The notes: a model not told the origin generated them from the letters alone. A DNA stretch of 64,000 nucleotides from Dactylonectria macrodidyma (GCA_020744425.1 JAGMUV010000016.1:558001-622000), one strand, 5' to 3'; numbered from the stretch's first letter, positions 42,661-55,470 are shown. Made by a program: numbers and translations.

Positions 42661-43388
42661 TGTAGAAATTCTGCTTCTGCAATAGTGAGCCCGCACTTTG
42701 ACCTAGACATCTAAAAGTGTCGGCCCGCCTTCGATATCCATGCTCCAGTCAGAGTAATTCTCATGGGGTTCTCTGTATGGGCACACCGGTTTTCTGTAGC
42801 AGAGGAAGTCGGGGACAGAATATGAAGGTCTTTGGCAAATTTAAACTCTATTACCCTTGGGATGCCGACTCGAGAAGATGGAATTGGGCTTCGGATTTGT
42901 GCCTCATACAAAATCTCACCGACGGTAGTTGGTACTCCCAAACATGACGGTAACACTGTGGAGATAAGGTCGAAACACACTATGCCCAATAACTGCAGGA
43001 GCGCGGGTGGTACATGAAGTTGGGATACGTGGCTGCACAATATGCTAGGGAAGGTGAACACGGCGGGGATACGGAGGTACTACCGTTGATGTTATCCCAC
43101 ATACCAGCCGTAATTTGCTGCTCTTATGCTCCGGATTCGTAGTCAACTAATCTACGGCGCTTAACGCCGTGGCATAGTCAGCATAGTCACACCAGCTCAT
43201 TACCCATATTCTTTTACCCTACTTCGACATAGCGGTCCAAGGTTGCTGAGGAACTCAGCCAGGTGAGTCAGGACTCGACCATGAATGTTCTAAAGCGTTG
43301 ACTTGAAATGAGGTCTTCGTGATGGGTATTGGTGAAGGCACTTGGGTGAGTACATTTTGCGGCAACTAAGTGACTATGTTGACTGACT
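42661..43388. other. Intergenic, no gene recognised
   Basis: The minus-strand frame 43061-42711 (116 residues) looks partly protein-like but has no start context or motif, so it is left uncalled. Confidence 0.3.
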
Positions 43389-43742
43389 GTGCAGGGCGCG
43401 CTACTGTGCACAGTCAGAGGTTCCGACGGTGATTTCGCTCAGATTGGTAAACCAATCGGGGGGCAAGGCGGTATGGGCATCGTCTGGACGAAACTCGATG
43501 CGAAATGCGACAACGCAGATATCCTTGGCCAGGTTCAAAACAAATTCTTTCGCCTGGAGGAGAGTTGCGCTAACAAGAATGGGGCAGGTGTTTCTTGGAC
43601 TCGGGGTGAGGTGCAGGAGATGATGGACGATGCTTGGAGCCCAGTTCTCAACGCGATTAGGGGCCAACTGGAAGAAAGCGAGTTTAAACTCGTCATGGTT
43701 GGTTCTACCGCTCCCTCCTTCCCAGAGTCCCGACGAGGTTGA
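43389..43742 (+). CDS. Possible small hypothetical protein
   Basis: A 117-residue frame with balanced composition (GKPIGGQGGMGIVWTKLD, a hydrophilic middle, a C-terminal EFKLVMVGSTAPSF). It competes with an equally long minus-strand frame, 43757-43401, so only one at most is real. No family is recognised. Confidence 0.25.
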   Translation: MQGALLCTVRGSDGDFAQIGKPIGGQGGMGIVWTKLDAKCDNADILGQVQNKFFRLEESCANKNGAGVSWTRGEVQEMMDDAWSPVLNAIRGQLEESEFKLVMVGSTAPSFPESRRG

Positions 43743-43971
43743 GTTTACAAAGCTCACACTCCTCCCAAGTTAATTCATCTGGGCCTTTTCTTCTTCTTCA
43801 CGTATGTTATACTGGCTGACTTGAGGCCGTCTCCATTATTCAAATCTTCCTCCGCCTTCGCCCTCACTAATACTATTCTCTATCTATGCACCTCGGTCTC
43901 AGCCTCATTGCACCTGCTAGAATCACAGCAAGTGCCCGCACATCGTGTCGAAGATAGAGCAATCAACAAGA

Positions 43972-45360
43972 TTACTTCAATATGCGGCGTACATGCCAAT
44001 TGATCAACCATGCCAAACATCCCAAACGAGGCTCCGTTTCCACAATGACATTTCTGATGCCTAATGGTAGAGGACAATTAATGCGAGCCGCTAAACGAAA
44101 GTCCCGCCATAAAAGCTCCTCAATGCGAAGAAACGCCAATTCTTTCTTGCTTTCAATGATCCGCCAATCGGTTAGGCCAAGCGTCGATTCTGTTGAAAGC
44201 CAAACGGCTATTAACCATTCTTTAGCGTCTTGAAACTGGCGTAGACATCTCAATGTCGATCCCAGGCCTTTCATTGAACAAAGAGTATCTGGGTGAGTGG
44301 ATCCATAATTCCTCGCCCTCCATTGTACCGCAGCTTCGTATAGCGGTTTAGCTTTCTGGTAATTATGCAGATGATAGTGAATATCCGCAAGTCCGTGTTG
44401 TGCACCTGCTCGTACGGCGGCGTCCTGATTCTTGTGTTCAATGACCTCTCGATAGAACTTTTTGGCGGTGGCAGTATCTCCGCCCCGGAAGTATGCAAAA
44501 GCCAGCCACTTCTTCACCACCCATTGGTGTCGGTCGAGTTCATGCAGATTGGGCTTAAGGGCTCCATGTAATAGTTCTTGTGCTCGCGCAGTTTCACCCT
44601 TGTAAATTTGCACGATGGCAAGCGACAACTCGATTTTCCGCGTAATATAACAACTTCCAAGATCTATCGATAGGGCAAGAGCTCTTTCGAGATCTCGCTG
44701 CGATGCTGGCAAATTACCGACAAAGTATCGGAGCATATGTGCGCGCTCGATTAGCATATCTCTGATCGCCGCCTTACTCGCGCAAAAACCAGCGTCCACC
44801 TCCTCGATAAAACGGATTGCTTCGCAGAGGGCTTTTTTGTGTTGGGAATCACGTTGCAATGCCCGAACAAGATATAACCCGGGTTGAATGTAATCGGGAT
44901 ACATATGATGCCGGTGCTTCTTCGTTATCTCAAGCGTCTGTCGAAGAAGTTCCATGCCATCTTCCATTCTCATCTGGGCTAGGAAAGCGACACCAAGGGA
45001 TTGTCTGATCCAAAGTAGGATTGGATGGTCAACGCCCTGGGTTCTCTGTAACACAACTTGAGATTCTTGAAAGACCTTCTCGGCTTCGCTAGGTTCTTTC
45101 AGGTGAACAATCTTATAAATAATATGTTCGGCCGCCAGGAATGTGCCTTTGTCGTCGTTCGCTAATGCCCGTTGTAAGGGAGTGACTAGGTCTTTCACGG
45201 TCACATATGCGCGGTACGTGGGTGTGTGGGCTTTCCCAAGGATCATTTTGTGTGCGATAGGGCCAGGATGGGGTGGATTGACGACTGCCAAATTACCAGG
45301 TGTTCGGCCGTCATCTGTAATGGGCCGAGGCTGTGAAAGTGATTCCGCTTTTGGGGTCAT
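43972..45360 (-). CDS. TPR-repeat protein, 462 residues
   Basis: A single exon starts at the ATG at 45360. The N-terminal 80 residues are unrecognised; the rest is helical with tetratricopeptide-like hairpins (HPILLWIRQSLGVAFLAQM, LRQTLEITKKHRHHMYP, AQHGLADIHYHLHNYQKAK, HPDTLCSMKGLGSTLRCLRQ). Pairs such as YGSTHPDTL resemble kinesin-light-chain/NB-ARC-associated TPRs of fungal NLR-like proteins, but no nucleotide-binding domain is present in or near it. TPRs mediate protein binding. A shorter, decayed copy of the N-terminal half and its upstream flank lies at 57656-58215. The frame here is undamaged, so the gene may be functional. Confidence 0.75.
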   Translation of the reverse strand: MTPKAESLSQPRPITDDGRTPGNLAVVNPPHPGPIAHKMILGKAHTPTYRAYVTVKDLVTPLQRALANDDKGTFLAAEHIIYKIVHLKEPSEAEKVFQESQVVLQRTQGVDHPILLWIRQSLGVAFLAQMRMEDGMELLRQTLEITKKHRHHMYPDYIQPGLYLVRALQRDSQHKKALCEAIRFIEEVDAGFCASKAAIRDMLIERAHMLRYFVGNLPASQRDLERALALSIDLGSCYITRKIELSLAIVQIYKGETARAQELLHGALKPNLHELDRHQWVVKKWLAFAYFRGGDTATAKKFYREVIEHKNQDAAVRAGAQHGLADIHYHLHNYQKAKPLYEAAVQWRARNYGSTHPDTLCSMKGLGSTLRCLRQFQDAKEWLIAVWLSTESTLGLTDWRIIESKKELAFLRIEELLWRDFRLAARINCPLPLGIRNVIVETEPRLGCLAWLINWHVRRILK

Positions 45361-46565
45361 CGGCTGAGGCGGCCCTTCTACGCCATAGTTGTGAGATGTT
45401 TGTTTGATAGTAAGTCGAATTTCGAAAGTTTGGATGTTTGTTTGGACGCGTACTTAAGACAGGTGAAAATTTTCAACAAATGGCGAACGACTAGAGTATT
45501 CGAATGTACGTCCTGCGTACGTATCCCGATCTAGTAAGGCTTCAGGTCTCACCGGCTCAATGTCCAGATATCGGTGAACAGCAGAGTTGAGGGATTGGTC
45601 CCAGATTTGGTTAGCTCACTGAACAACACAATGCAGTGTCTTGAACATATACGTACTCCGATTCTGAATAGTTGGAAGATGTCGTGTGGATAGGATCTGT
45701 GTTTTAGTTAGCTAGTTTTTTAGCCCTCGCCCGGTACCGTCCTGTCTATTAGTGCAAGCTTTTTACCCAATGTGGTCCCAGGGATGCCGGGGGCGCAGAC
45801 CCGCCTGGATATGCTGCAAGGCCTTCCTGATCAAGAGGACACCGTCAGGGCGCAACACAGGATGTACATGAACCTCGCCGCCGAGTCGTCACCCCGGTCG
45901 TCTGGTTGGGGTCAACGCTCAGGCAGAGAAAATCAGGCTCTGCCTATGCTTAGAACACCCTTGCATAGTGTGATTCTGCACTGTGTAGATCACAATCGCA
46001 GGGGGTGCACTTAGTCACACGCTGGCTCGGCAGCTCGGTGCGTGTCTTGGTGATCTGTGAGGTACCTTTGAACCACGGGTCATTGCACCCTGTCAAGGTA
46101 TGGCGCATCGGATACGATGCTAGCCTTGCCCCATCGAAAGTCCCACTGCTACTCTCCTTCAAATCCCTGGTCAAACCACGGGGCCCACGGGGGCCAACAA
46201 GGCGGCGGCACAGAGAGGTGGGCCACGCCTTGAGCTAACTGTCTGGCGTAAAATACGCAGGTAGCCCCCACAAGTAGTGTTGTACTTGGGACGGTACCTG
46301 GCACCTGGCAGAGCCCTTCGCCTTGAAGGCTTGGTCTGGTAGCTCAGGGGAGGATCACTTCCGACGAGCTAGAGGGATCTAGATGGGCGGACAAACAGTA
46401 TCCCCTTTCTGTCGCCTCTGCCTAAATTAGACGCATCTCTCGCTGGAATTCTGGGAATAGGTGACAAGTGTGTGCCTTGTTCAATGACCCATATTGGTGC
46501 CCCGCCGCCCTAGTTGAATCACAACCTTTTGGGCGGCACGGGCAAAGCACCCTTGTCTCAATAGG
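45361..46565. other. Intergenic, no gene recognised
   Basis: The first 250 bases (upstream of the TPR gene) share segments with the flank of the decayed copy, for example ATATCGGTGAACAGCAG near 45570 and 58716. The remainder holds only short frames. Confidence 0.4.
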
Positions 46566-46727
46566 ATGCGAAGCCCAAAGACGATGATTGTCTTGATCGA
46601 GGATGCCTCCGGCCCCCTCTTTCTCGAGAGAGGTTTTCTAGTCATCTAAGGCTAGGATATCTGTGTATATCAGAGGTTTATGCAAATTCGGGTCTTATGC
46701 CGCCACACGAGGGCTCAACCCAACATC
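46566..46727 (+). repeat. LTR fragment, family of the solo LTR at 55471
   Basis: It shares AGCCCAAAGA, GGATGCCTCCGGCCCC, TTTTCTAGTCATCT and GCCGCCACACGAGGG with 55471-55653, in the same orientation, and ends CTCAACCCAACA. The start (TGTTGGATCC) is missing, and a short insertion separates the last two blocks. Truncated copy. Confidence 0.5.
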
Positions 46728-47494
46728 AAGCTTAGCCACTAGTAGACTAGTAGGCCAGGCAAAAGAGAACATCCTCGAGTCTGCACGGAGCACTTACAGT
46801 ACCGGTACCTCAGCAGTACAGGTACCTATCAGCCTTGACAGTTATCCGTAAGCAGGACCTGACGAAGTGGGTACGTTAGGGCATCCGCCAACAGGGATTG
46901 ATATGAAGCGAAGCCTCAGCTACAGGGATGCGTGAAAGCAGAGCCTCGCGAAGTAGACGCAGGTCACCCCAAGCTTTGGGCTGTTGGCTGCGTCTCAGGC
47001 TCTCAACCTGCGCCATTCTGAGCGGGCTCGAACCCTCCTCCGCGACCATTTTGGCTGACCGGGCCTCCCGCAGCATCTACATAGGTACCTCAGTACTCTG
47101 TACACACCTACTAACTTTGACCAAAATGTACGAGGAACGTTGCATTACGATCACCCGCTACCGTTGTTGCGGACCAGACGAAGTTACTGCCAGGGCAGTC
47201 TCTTTCGTGCCGCGTCGAGCGCGGTCCTCATCAACACCTGGCGGTTGAGAAGAAAAATCAGGCTGCGCAATCCGCAGGCGAAGCGCTTGGTTATGCAAGT
47301 CATCGATAGTCCCAAATTATACCTAAAAGAATGCATTGACCCATTCTGAATAATCTGATGGAGGTCTAGATGCTGCATCGAGTAGGCAGTGTTGTTCGGC
47401 CTTCATCGGCTACAGCCATACCGGTATCGTATTGACACCCATACATAGAGATGTTGGGCTGAATAAACTTTATCATACATTACTGAATCAAATA
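46728..47494. other. Intergenic, no gene recognised
   Basis: Short frames only. It lies 3' of the FTA2-like gene. Confidence 0.35.
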
Positions 47495-48377
47495 TCATGC
47501 TCGCTGCGACCGCAACTTCATCGGATGTACCGCTTTAAGCTTCTTAGGGTTTGGAATCTCCTCGTCTTCAACCATCTCATCAAACATGGTCCGGTCCGCC
47601 AGCCTAGAATCATACGCCGCCTCACTATGCAGCGCATCGAGCAGGATATGCGGCTCCGTCCACGACGACCCAAAATCCACAATCTGCCCGTCCCTATAGT
47701 TATCCAGTCGAATATCCATATTGTATATCCGCTGCCTGTTTAGCGCAATGATACCGAGGAGGGCCCTTTGTAGGCTCTTCCCATCAACACCGGTATCTGC
47801 AGAGGCAAGGTCTTTGACGATGGCCCTGGCTCTGCATCCGCCTACTGTCGAGCGCTGGTATTGCGGATCAACGTTGCCTAGCTCCAGATCGATGTTGCGG
47901 TCCCGCAGGATTTCCTCGTCTTGCTCGCGCAGAAAGACGAAGCCATGGCACGGGATTGCCACGTCTGTCAACAACCCCCTCTTTACGGCTTCGTGTATTC
48001 GTCCGTAGGCTCGGCATTCGGCGTAGAATGGATCGGTGTAGTAGGACACGGTCTCTAATGGGGTACCTTTGCCAAGTAGAGGTTCCCAGAAGTGATCGTT
48101 GCTCATGGGGTCGTGGAATTTAAACTGTCGTCCCGAAAAACCGTCAGCCAGCAGGGACAGACTTAGGTCACTTTTGCATTACCACTTTGACGGCATAATA
48201 CCGGTTTTTGATCTTGGCGCGGAAGACATAGCCCTCTGCTGGGGTGCCATCTAGGTCATTGCCGAGCCTCTCAAGCCACTGAATACGAGAAGCGTGATGC
48301 TTAAACATGTGAAGCTTCGGACCATCGCACAATGGCAGCTCCTTGGGGATTGCTTCTGGAGAGTGTCGCTGGTGCAT
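47495..48377 (-). CDS. FTA2-like protein (kinase fold), two exons
   Basis: Exons 48377-48183 and 48124-47495 join over a 58-nt intron (GTAATG..CTGAC..ACAG) that restores YYAVKVFKFHDPMSND; the product is 274 residues. The layout matches the fungal FTA2 family as I know it: LPLCDGPKL start, EGYVFRAKIKNRYYAVKV with a lysine near 64, PFYAECRAYGRI near 98-106, then MDIRLDNYRDGQIVDFGSSWTEPH near 201-224, which corresponds to the catalytic and metal-binding loops of protein kinases (the HRD-like HxD is replaced by DIRLDN). FTA2 in fission yeast is a Sim4 kinetochore subunit, but many filamentous fungi carry expanded, uncharacterised families, and this copy is probably one of those. The C-terminus is basic (KKLKAVHPMKLRSQR). 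Confidence 0.7.
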
Positions 48378-51214
48378 ACTGAGACAGAGACTGCCGCTAG
48401 CAGTCAGAACATCAGCCACATTTCAACATCTTGGAGGCCTCGTTCAGAGGTCAGCTCTTATCACCTAACTTTATTAGTCTATGATAACAATGGTTAGATC
48501 CAGTCGACCATTCAAGCGAAGTGCAGGCATTCGGGCACAGGATATTTCATGACACGAGCGCGACGCGTGCCCGTCGCGTGCCCGTCGCGTCTCTTTAGAC
48601 GGGCTTGTCTCGACAGCCGTATGGTGTTTGAAGGTGAACTCCTTTCATCCAGCCCTTAGAACTCAAGAACTCCCTTCATCAATCTCTGCTCGACTTAGAC
48701 CTTGGGGGGGAAAAGGCGACAGCCTTGTTCTAACATTTAGAGGGCGATATACTAAGCGGCCTCTATAAATGGCACGGAGATGCCTAAGGCTAATGTACTT
48801 TATCAGACTCAGAGGGGGGTAGGAAGTCCGCTGTGTGCGGTTAAGTGACGCGGGCAGCTCGATTGATCCGCACCATCTTACATATGCAGATCTCAGATTC
48901 CCACTTTCGCTCTCGTCTTGCTCCAGCGGCATGGTGATCGCTTATCATCTAACCCTACAGTAAGATGCCTCCAAATGAACGCCCGCCATGGCCGCTTGAG
49001 CCACAGGAAGATGATGCCTTTGAAGGACGACGAGCGCATGACTTAACTTGCTTCTTTCCCCTTTTTTGTTTCATTTTTGGGTGTGTGTAGCACCGGGATA
49101 TGCAGGCTTTTAAGAACCGGGCGTGTCTGTTTTCAACATTTTTGCCGTGACCTATTTCGTAGGCTTTAATTGGAAACTTGGGGTATGTATTCGTAGAGAA
49201 GCGGGAGGTAGTCAATTACTTATTACTCCGTACTTATCAGGATAACCTGGCCTGGGTCAGAAATCCACGCTCTTGCTATGGAGACCACCCCCAGACGTAT
49301 TATATCGTCCATTCTCCCAACCTTCATTCCACTTACGTTGGGTACACTGAAACACTGGACAGAGCGGGATCTGTTTAGAAAAGGCAATAGACTGCGTAAT
49401 CAGCGAAATGTTCCAAAGAAACGCTGAATCCTAACGGACACCTCCAAGCCGCTGCTGGGCCAAGGAGGAAAGATCTCCTCATCTTAGCATCACGATTTGT
49501 TTGCCCGTACTAGCAAACCCTACGTTTGAACTGGTAGCGGCAGGTAGATGATTCAGCAGTCATACACAATAAATTACCATATTCGTTACGGTTTGTGAGT
49601 CAAAGGCTTCCCGGGAGAAGCCAGCTACTCATCCCTAGGGACCTAGGATCAACCTCGACAACCCAAAGCCATCAACAACATAGATCCTTGGCTTCCTATG
49701 GCATCATTCGTCTGAGAGTATCCAGAGAGCCCGAGATTGGTCGCATCCACCGTTTCCTAAACCTAGATCGCAACTCTATTTGCCTTTTAGGGCCTGTTCG
49801 TCCGACACTCGCACTTGAGTCAATTCTGGATGCCTCAAGAGAGAACTTGACACTGCCGATGGATGCATGGCCGTAGTGTATACTAAAGTGGCGAGAGGAG
49901 GGAGGTATCCCCTGTTCCACCAAGCCTGTGTGTGCGATGGGTAGAAGTGTCGGGGCTTGACTCTTAGGGCTGACCGGTAGCTAATATATCCATCTATATC
50001 TAAGTCTTCCATCTTCAGTGGTCAAATCCCGGCGAAACCTTCACCGCCTGCTGTGGTATGCCTCTAGCCTGGAACATTGAGGCTCGGGGAGAGCCATAAC
50101 CACGCAAACCGCCATCAAACGGCCCTCCCGTATAGGTCTGACCTTGGTTTATCGGACGCCAGGGTTGACATATGTCATTGTCGAAGGGTTAGGCGTTTGC
50201 TGTGTGGATGCGTACGTAGTTGACGTACTAGGTACTGCAGGTCCAGGTTGCCATGGTTGGGCATTTAAGCAGGTCCTAGGCTGTCCAGAATAGTTCAGTG
50301 GAGGGTTAAAAATTGACGGTCCTCGGCGAAAGCTTTGAGAAGTCTCAGCCTCTATGTCTAGTGCGAGATTCTCAGGTGTGAGATGAGCTGAGGGTTGGCC
50401 ACTAATGGAACTAGGCTATCAAGGAATAGCAGACCTACCTAAGGCAGACATTGGATGGCTTTGAAAGCAATGGTCTGCATGTGCAGGAAGACTTGCTCGA
50501 AGGCCCCGTGGAATATTTACTGTGGCCTTTGACCCAGAGAGTGAGGGTCGTCTTTGGAATGATTCGCTCATCGCTCATATACGGTCATGAATAATAGTTG
50601 ATAGGAGGTAAAAACCGAGAGACCCAAGTACTACCTATTCCCCTGCTAGACAACTCATGCATTGGCCGCATTCCCGTGGTTGAAGCCTAACCTCAGGCGT
50701 TACTTGCCTATCAAACCTTTCCTGCAGTTCAAATGGGCCCCATGACCCCTAGGTTACGTTTCTTTTTGTGCTGAAATCACCCTCGACTCGGACTGGAATC
50801 GCTTAACCTGTTGCCATAGTTGACTTACGACCACATGTTCGAGCGCGAGATTGGCCGCTTGTGTCGCATCCCTTGTCTCTGTGGCACGACTGCTTGCAAG
50901 GGATTTTTCAACTGATGCAAGTTTCTATTAGTTTCTAGCAGACGGTGAAAGGAAATTGAGTTGCCCTGAGTCGTTCATGAAGACATTGGGGAGGCAAAGG
51001 GTGGTGTCAAACGAGTCCATTTCAGTCAATAATACCGGTAGGCCAGGAGTGATACCCAGGGACTTGACAAAGCAGACTACGCTACGGAGTACGGAGTACA
51101 GTGGGACTGAAAAGACTACGATACTTTTTTCCGTATCCCGCTTTCCGTGATACCTTAACAAAAGTCATCATCAACTTCAACACCTCATTGCACGATCAAT
51201 TCAAAGCCAGAATG
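48378..51214. other. Long stretch without a recognised gene
   Basis: The only structure noted is a short repeat, GCGTGCCCGTC, near 48565-48590. Frames at 49595-49876 and 48955-49215 lack motifs and overlap frames on the other strand. Confidence 0.35.
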
Positions 51215-51400
51215 GTGTCGCAGACACATAATTCTCCTCATACGAGGACGAATTGTTTGGAAGTACAACTTCCGCTGCTAGGATCGCACGTGGCGAAGGT
51301 GTGAGTCGGCACGCGATTTACGGCATCGTCAGACGGCACCGCGGTCAACAGAGTGGCCGGGATCAACCCTTGCCCGGCCTCCCTAGGGGCCAATTGCTTC
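51215..51400 (+). pseudogene. Tc1/mariner-like helix-turn-helix fragment
   Basis: One frame reads SAARIARGEGVSRHAIYGIV followed by RRHRGQQSGR and a Pro/Gly/Arg stretch. This resembles the N-terminal HTH and GRPR-like linker of Tc1/mariner transposases. Only this segment remains, preceded by a frame change and followed by a short tandem repeat. Confidence 0.4.
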
Positions 51401-51410
51401 GAGACGTTAT

Positions 51411-51462
51411 TTTCTTGGTTGTATTCTTGGTTGCATTTTCTTGGTTGCATTTTCTTGGTTGT
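51411..51462. repeat. Short tandem repeat, TTCTTGGTTG units
   Basis: Three to four units of TTTTCTTGGTTGCAT or slightly shorter variants in a row, directly after the Tc1-like fragment. Confidence 0.6.
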
Positions 51463-51465
51463 GTT

Positions 51466-52455
51466 ATCACACCTTTGCTATCCGTCTTCGATTAGGCTGC
51501 ATTTTTGAACGTTGCCGACTTCATGGACTGCATTTTGATGCCGTCAATCTTCATACGAGATTTAGTGGAATGTATGGACTATATGGAATCCCCTTCATGA
51601 TGCGCTGCGGATAAACACCGCTTTTGCCATGAGCATTTTACCATGAGCATGAAACTCTTGACTTGAGCCTTTCACTGTATTCTTTGTGGCAATACGTGAT
51701 ATAGTGTATGAAATAGCAGGCCTACCCACCCTCGCACGGATCTAAACCGAAGTGACACCGGACTAAATAAACAGTGTATCGGGTCAGTCAGTGGAAAAGA
51801 CGGAGGCGGCGCAACAAAACGCCACCAGCACTGAAGATGTCGACATGACAGACACCTTTCCTTTAGGCAAGGTTAGGGGCCTAACTTCAACAACCGGCGC
51901 CCGTCTGAAGGCGATATAGCAATGACTGGCGGCGAATGCTCCTGAGCCATGTACTCAGCATTATCCCTCTTCATCCCTATATCTTCTTGTATTAATTCTT
52001 GTACGCCATTCGTGTTTATCTAGTCCCTCTGCGACAAGTCTTTTCATATCCCGAACAATTGTCCCCTACCCTAGGGCTTGTCTTCGTCACCGCAGTCTAA
52101 GAAAGCAATGTGGATTGCGTTTGCGACACCGAAAATGGAATCATGTCGTCTGTGCGCGGTTGAAGTGTTTGCTCTATTCTCAGAGTTCGTGGTCTCAGTG
52201 ACGCCAAGTGCCTTTGAGGGCCGTGGAACTCTCCGCACGTTAGCTGGGATAAAGAAATGTTGTATATGATGTTGGTTTCTGGTTGAACCATTTCCCAAAC
52301 GCCGTTTTCGTGACGGTTAATGAAAGGAGGTCCCTCAACGCCTGAAGCAACCGATTGCGGTTATGTATGAACGTTGTTGGCGTCGAAGGAAACTGAACTT
52401 CTCAGGGCCCATGCGGAGCCACCTGCAAATGGTGGGGCATTGGCCGCGCAAGCAC
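51466..52455. other. Intergenic, no gene recognised
   Basis: No convincing frame or repeat. It is the 3' flank of the transcription-factor pseudogene. Confidence 0.35.
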
Positions 52456-54042
52456 CTAGTTGTGGGTTGACTGAGGCACCTGCGGCGGTGCAGCCATTGT
52501 CGCCGACCTCAGGGTGTGGTTTTCGGCCGCCGCGCAGGTGCTACCGCTCGAGAAGCTCGAATTGGCCCTCGGATCAGGGTTCTGAAAGAGGTCTCTCTGC
52601 AAGCCTTCTAGGATGTGCATGTCGATCCTTAGAGAGCTTGTCACTGTTGCTGACTGTCGCAAGAAAAGGATGGTCCGTTGGGAGAGTGACCGCAACAACT
52701 CCTCGTTGACATAGGAATGGAGGACAGGGTCCTAGAAGGTGGCTGACAGAACCAACATATTTCCCCATTGACTAGGAGACGGTTAGTCTGATAACATTAA
52801 GATTCAAGGATTCATAACACACGCATGTGCCGTACCAAAGATGTTGGTAATGATTGGTCGCTCTGTGCCAAGTCCATGGAAAGCCCGGGTGCTCTCAATC
52901 AGAGCCCTGAGTCCCTTCTTCGCCAGTTCCACAACCTTAGGATCGATATCGTCATGCGTCCTCGTTCCGGGATGAATCACGGGAGCGATGACGTCTTGAC
53001 GGAACTCAGGCGTCACTGTGGGGAAGTTGGGACTAGAAAGGTGGTTATTAACCGAGTGCGAGTACTGGGGCTACCATGGGGCAAGGGGTCTGACGAATGC
53101 ACAACATCGGGCACGCTTTATTGAAACAGACATATCTTGCCCAGGGCAAGCACAGTGAGCACCAATGCGCTGTGAATGTATCGATCTGGTCGACCAGCCC
53201 GAGGCGGGGCGGGAGTGGCGGGTTCGGATCCGTCAGGTTGTGGTGATCGCTTCCTATTAGCGCCTGTAGTATCGGGAGTCTGCGAGCCCCCTCTAACAGC
53301 GAAGGCAGGCTTCGAAGTTTGTGGCCTGGGTGATCTTGGATGCGACGCGGAGAGGGTATCCAAGAAATGGCGGACCCAGTCATCAAGGAACTTGGGCTGG
53401 ATGATGGGGTGCATATTCAGAATGTGTTCCTTGAAGCTTTCCACGTATAGCCATACTTTCGTTTCCGAAAGTCAGGGTTGCCATCGTCCCCCATAACACC
53501 GCCTTTGTACTCGACTTGGTCGGGAGGACTAAGGCCACCGAGGTGGCCCCAATCAGCGGCAGGCGATGGCGACGCCATGTCGGCTGAATCGTCGGCCATG
53601 TCAAGCGTTCCGTGGTCGGTCGGTTCTCAAATATGCTGTGATGGGCGAGAGTCCTCGCCGCGACCGTAGACGGTCAGCACGCCTCTGTTCTGTTCCTGGC
53701 TAATTGGATATTCGCTGATGAATCGAATCCTTCCCGTTCCAGCAGGTGCTTTGTTAGCTCGCAGATCCCTGGCCAGTCCAGAAGCAAGCCTGTAAGGGTC
53801 GTGTGGTTGATCGGAATAGCAGGCTCTCCGGGAGGGACTGATGGGCCCGGGTCGACTTCCATCTCGTCCTCGGCCATCATTCGTAGTGGATGATCGGAAG
53901 ACGGGTGGTCTCTCGGTGCTTCGTTGGGATAGTAGGCTTCGCCACCAGGAGTGCTGTTGGAGACGTAAGGCGACGGTGGATCGCGTTTTAACTCCTCTTC
54001 CGCTACAGCTTCGTGTTTTGGCTCTACTGGAGTGCCATTCTT

Positions 54043-54477
54043 GTTGTTGGTGCTGGTGTTGTTGGTGCTGGTGTTGTTGGTGCTGGTGTTGTTGGTGCTG
54101 GTGTTGTTGGTGCTGGTGTTGTTGGTGCTGGTGTTGTTGGTGCTGGTGTTGTTGGTGCTGGTGTTGTTGGTGCTGGTGTTGTTGGTGCTGGTGTTGTTGG
54201 TGCTGGTGTTGTTGGTGCTGGTGTTGTTGGTGCTGGTGTTGTTGGTGCTGGTGTTGTTGGTGCTGGTGTTGTTGGTGCTGGTGTTGTTGGTGCTGGTGTT
54301 GTTGGTGCTGGTGTTGTTGGTGCTGGTGTTGTTGGTGCTGGTGTTGTTGGTGCTGGTGTTGTTGGTGCTGGTGTTGTTGGTGCTGGTGTTGTTGGTGCTG
54401 GTGTTGTTGGTGCTGGTGTTGTTGGTGCTGGTGTTGTTGGTGCTGGTGTTGTTGGTGCTGGTGTTGTTGGTGCTGGT
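54043..54477. repeat. 29-copy 15-bp minisatellite
   Basis: 435 bp of near-perfect GTTGTTGGTGCTGGT units. Read on the minus strand they encode 29 TSTNN pentapeptides directly after the coiled coil of the transcription factor. All frames stay open because 15 is divisible by three, which explains the long artificial frames on the plus strand. Confidence 0.97.
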
Positions 54478-55470
54478 GTCGTTGGTGTCGTTGATGCTGT
54501 TGGGAAATAGCGACTTCATCTTGACCAGCCTCTGATCGAACCGTCCGAGGTGGTTTATGATGGTCGACAAGGTGCTCTGGACGGCTGTCAAGCCGTCAAG
54601 GATGTCAGCTTGGGCTTTGTCGGTGCTGGGTCTAGCGTGTTAGTGAGATGGAAAATATCGTTTAACGGACTCAAGAGACCTACGCTTTTAGCACTGGACC
54701 TCTGTATTTGCACTCCACGCCCTTTTCCTGGCACGTCATACACGGCTCTGTTCCGTCGCATTTCGTTTTAAGCTGTCGACAGCCGTTGCAAGCCTGCATC
54801 TATGGTCAACTCTGTTTCCGTAATTTACGTCAGTGGCTTCTAACCTGAGATGCGCGGGTGTTCTTCTTTGGCGCTGATAATGATGAAGGGTAGATGCCAT
54901 AGAATGTCTCGTGATTTGAATATCCGCCATGCTGTTCATAAGAAGGTTGATGAGATACGGGTGTGGGAGGGGGGTAACTAGGAGCTCGATAGCCACCCGG
55001 AGTCGGGGGCATCGAAGGCGAGTTTTCGTAGCTCATGTGTCGCGGTTGGTTATCCTGGTAAGGGACTGGAGGGGGAGGAGGATGCGGGAGATGGGGTGTC
55101 GACGGCAAGCCCTCAGGCCTAGGCGCATGGCCTGTCGAGTTCGGCCGGCGCTGGTCTTCTGAGGGATCCCGCTTTATAGGAGGGTCCCGAGAAGGGTACC
55201 GGTTGGTAAGGTGGATGCGCCGGGGATGGAGGAGGCTGGTGGGAATGCGGGTGCTGAGGCGATGGTAGTGGAGATTGTTGTTGCTGCTGCTGCGGCGGCG
55301 GCGGCGGCGGCAGCTGGTTCGACTGAGGGTGATGAGTATGAGGATGCGGAAGCGATACGCCTTGCTGTGGTGCGCTAGCCGGCCAAGAAGAAAGGCGAGG
55401 CCGTTTACTGTCGGGAGGTACTGGATCTATGCTTAGATGAGGCTCGAGTGGCTGCCGTATATATGGATGG

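Noticed and set aside
54043..54477. CRISPR-like array
   Set aside because: Repeats are contiguous without spacers, and the host is a eukaryote.
53841..54535. Long plus-strand frames rich in CCWCW, VVGAG or VLLVL repeats
   Set aside because: They are the three plus-strand readings of the 15-bp minisatellite; the coding strand is minus, as part of the Zn2Cys6 gene.
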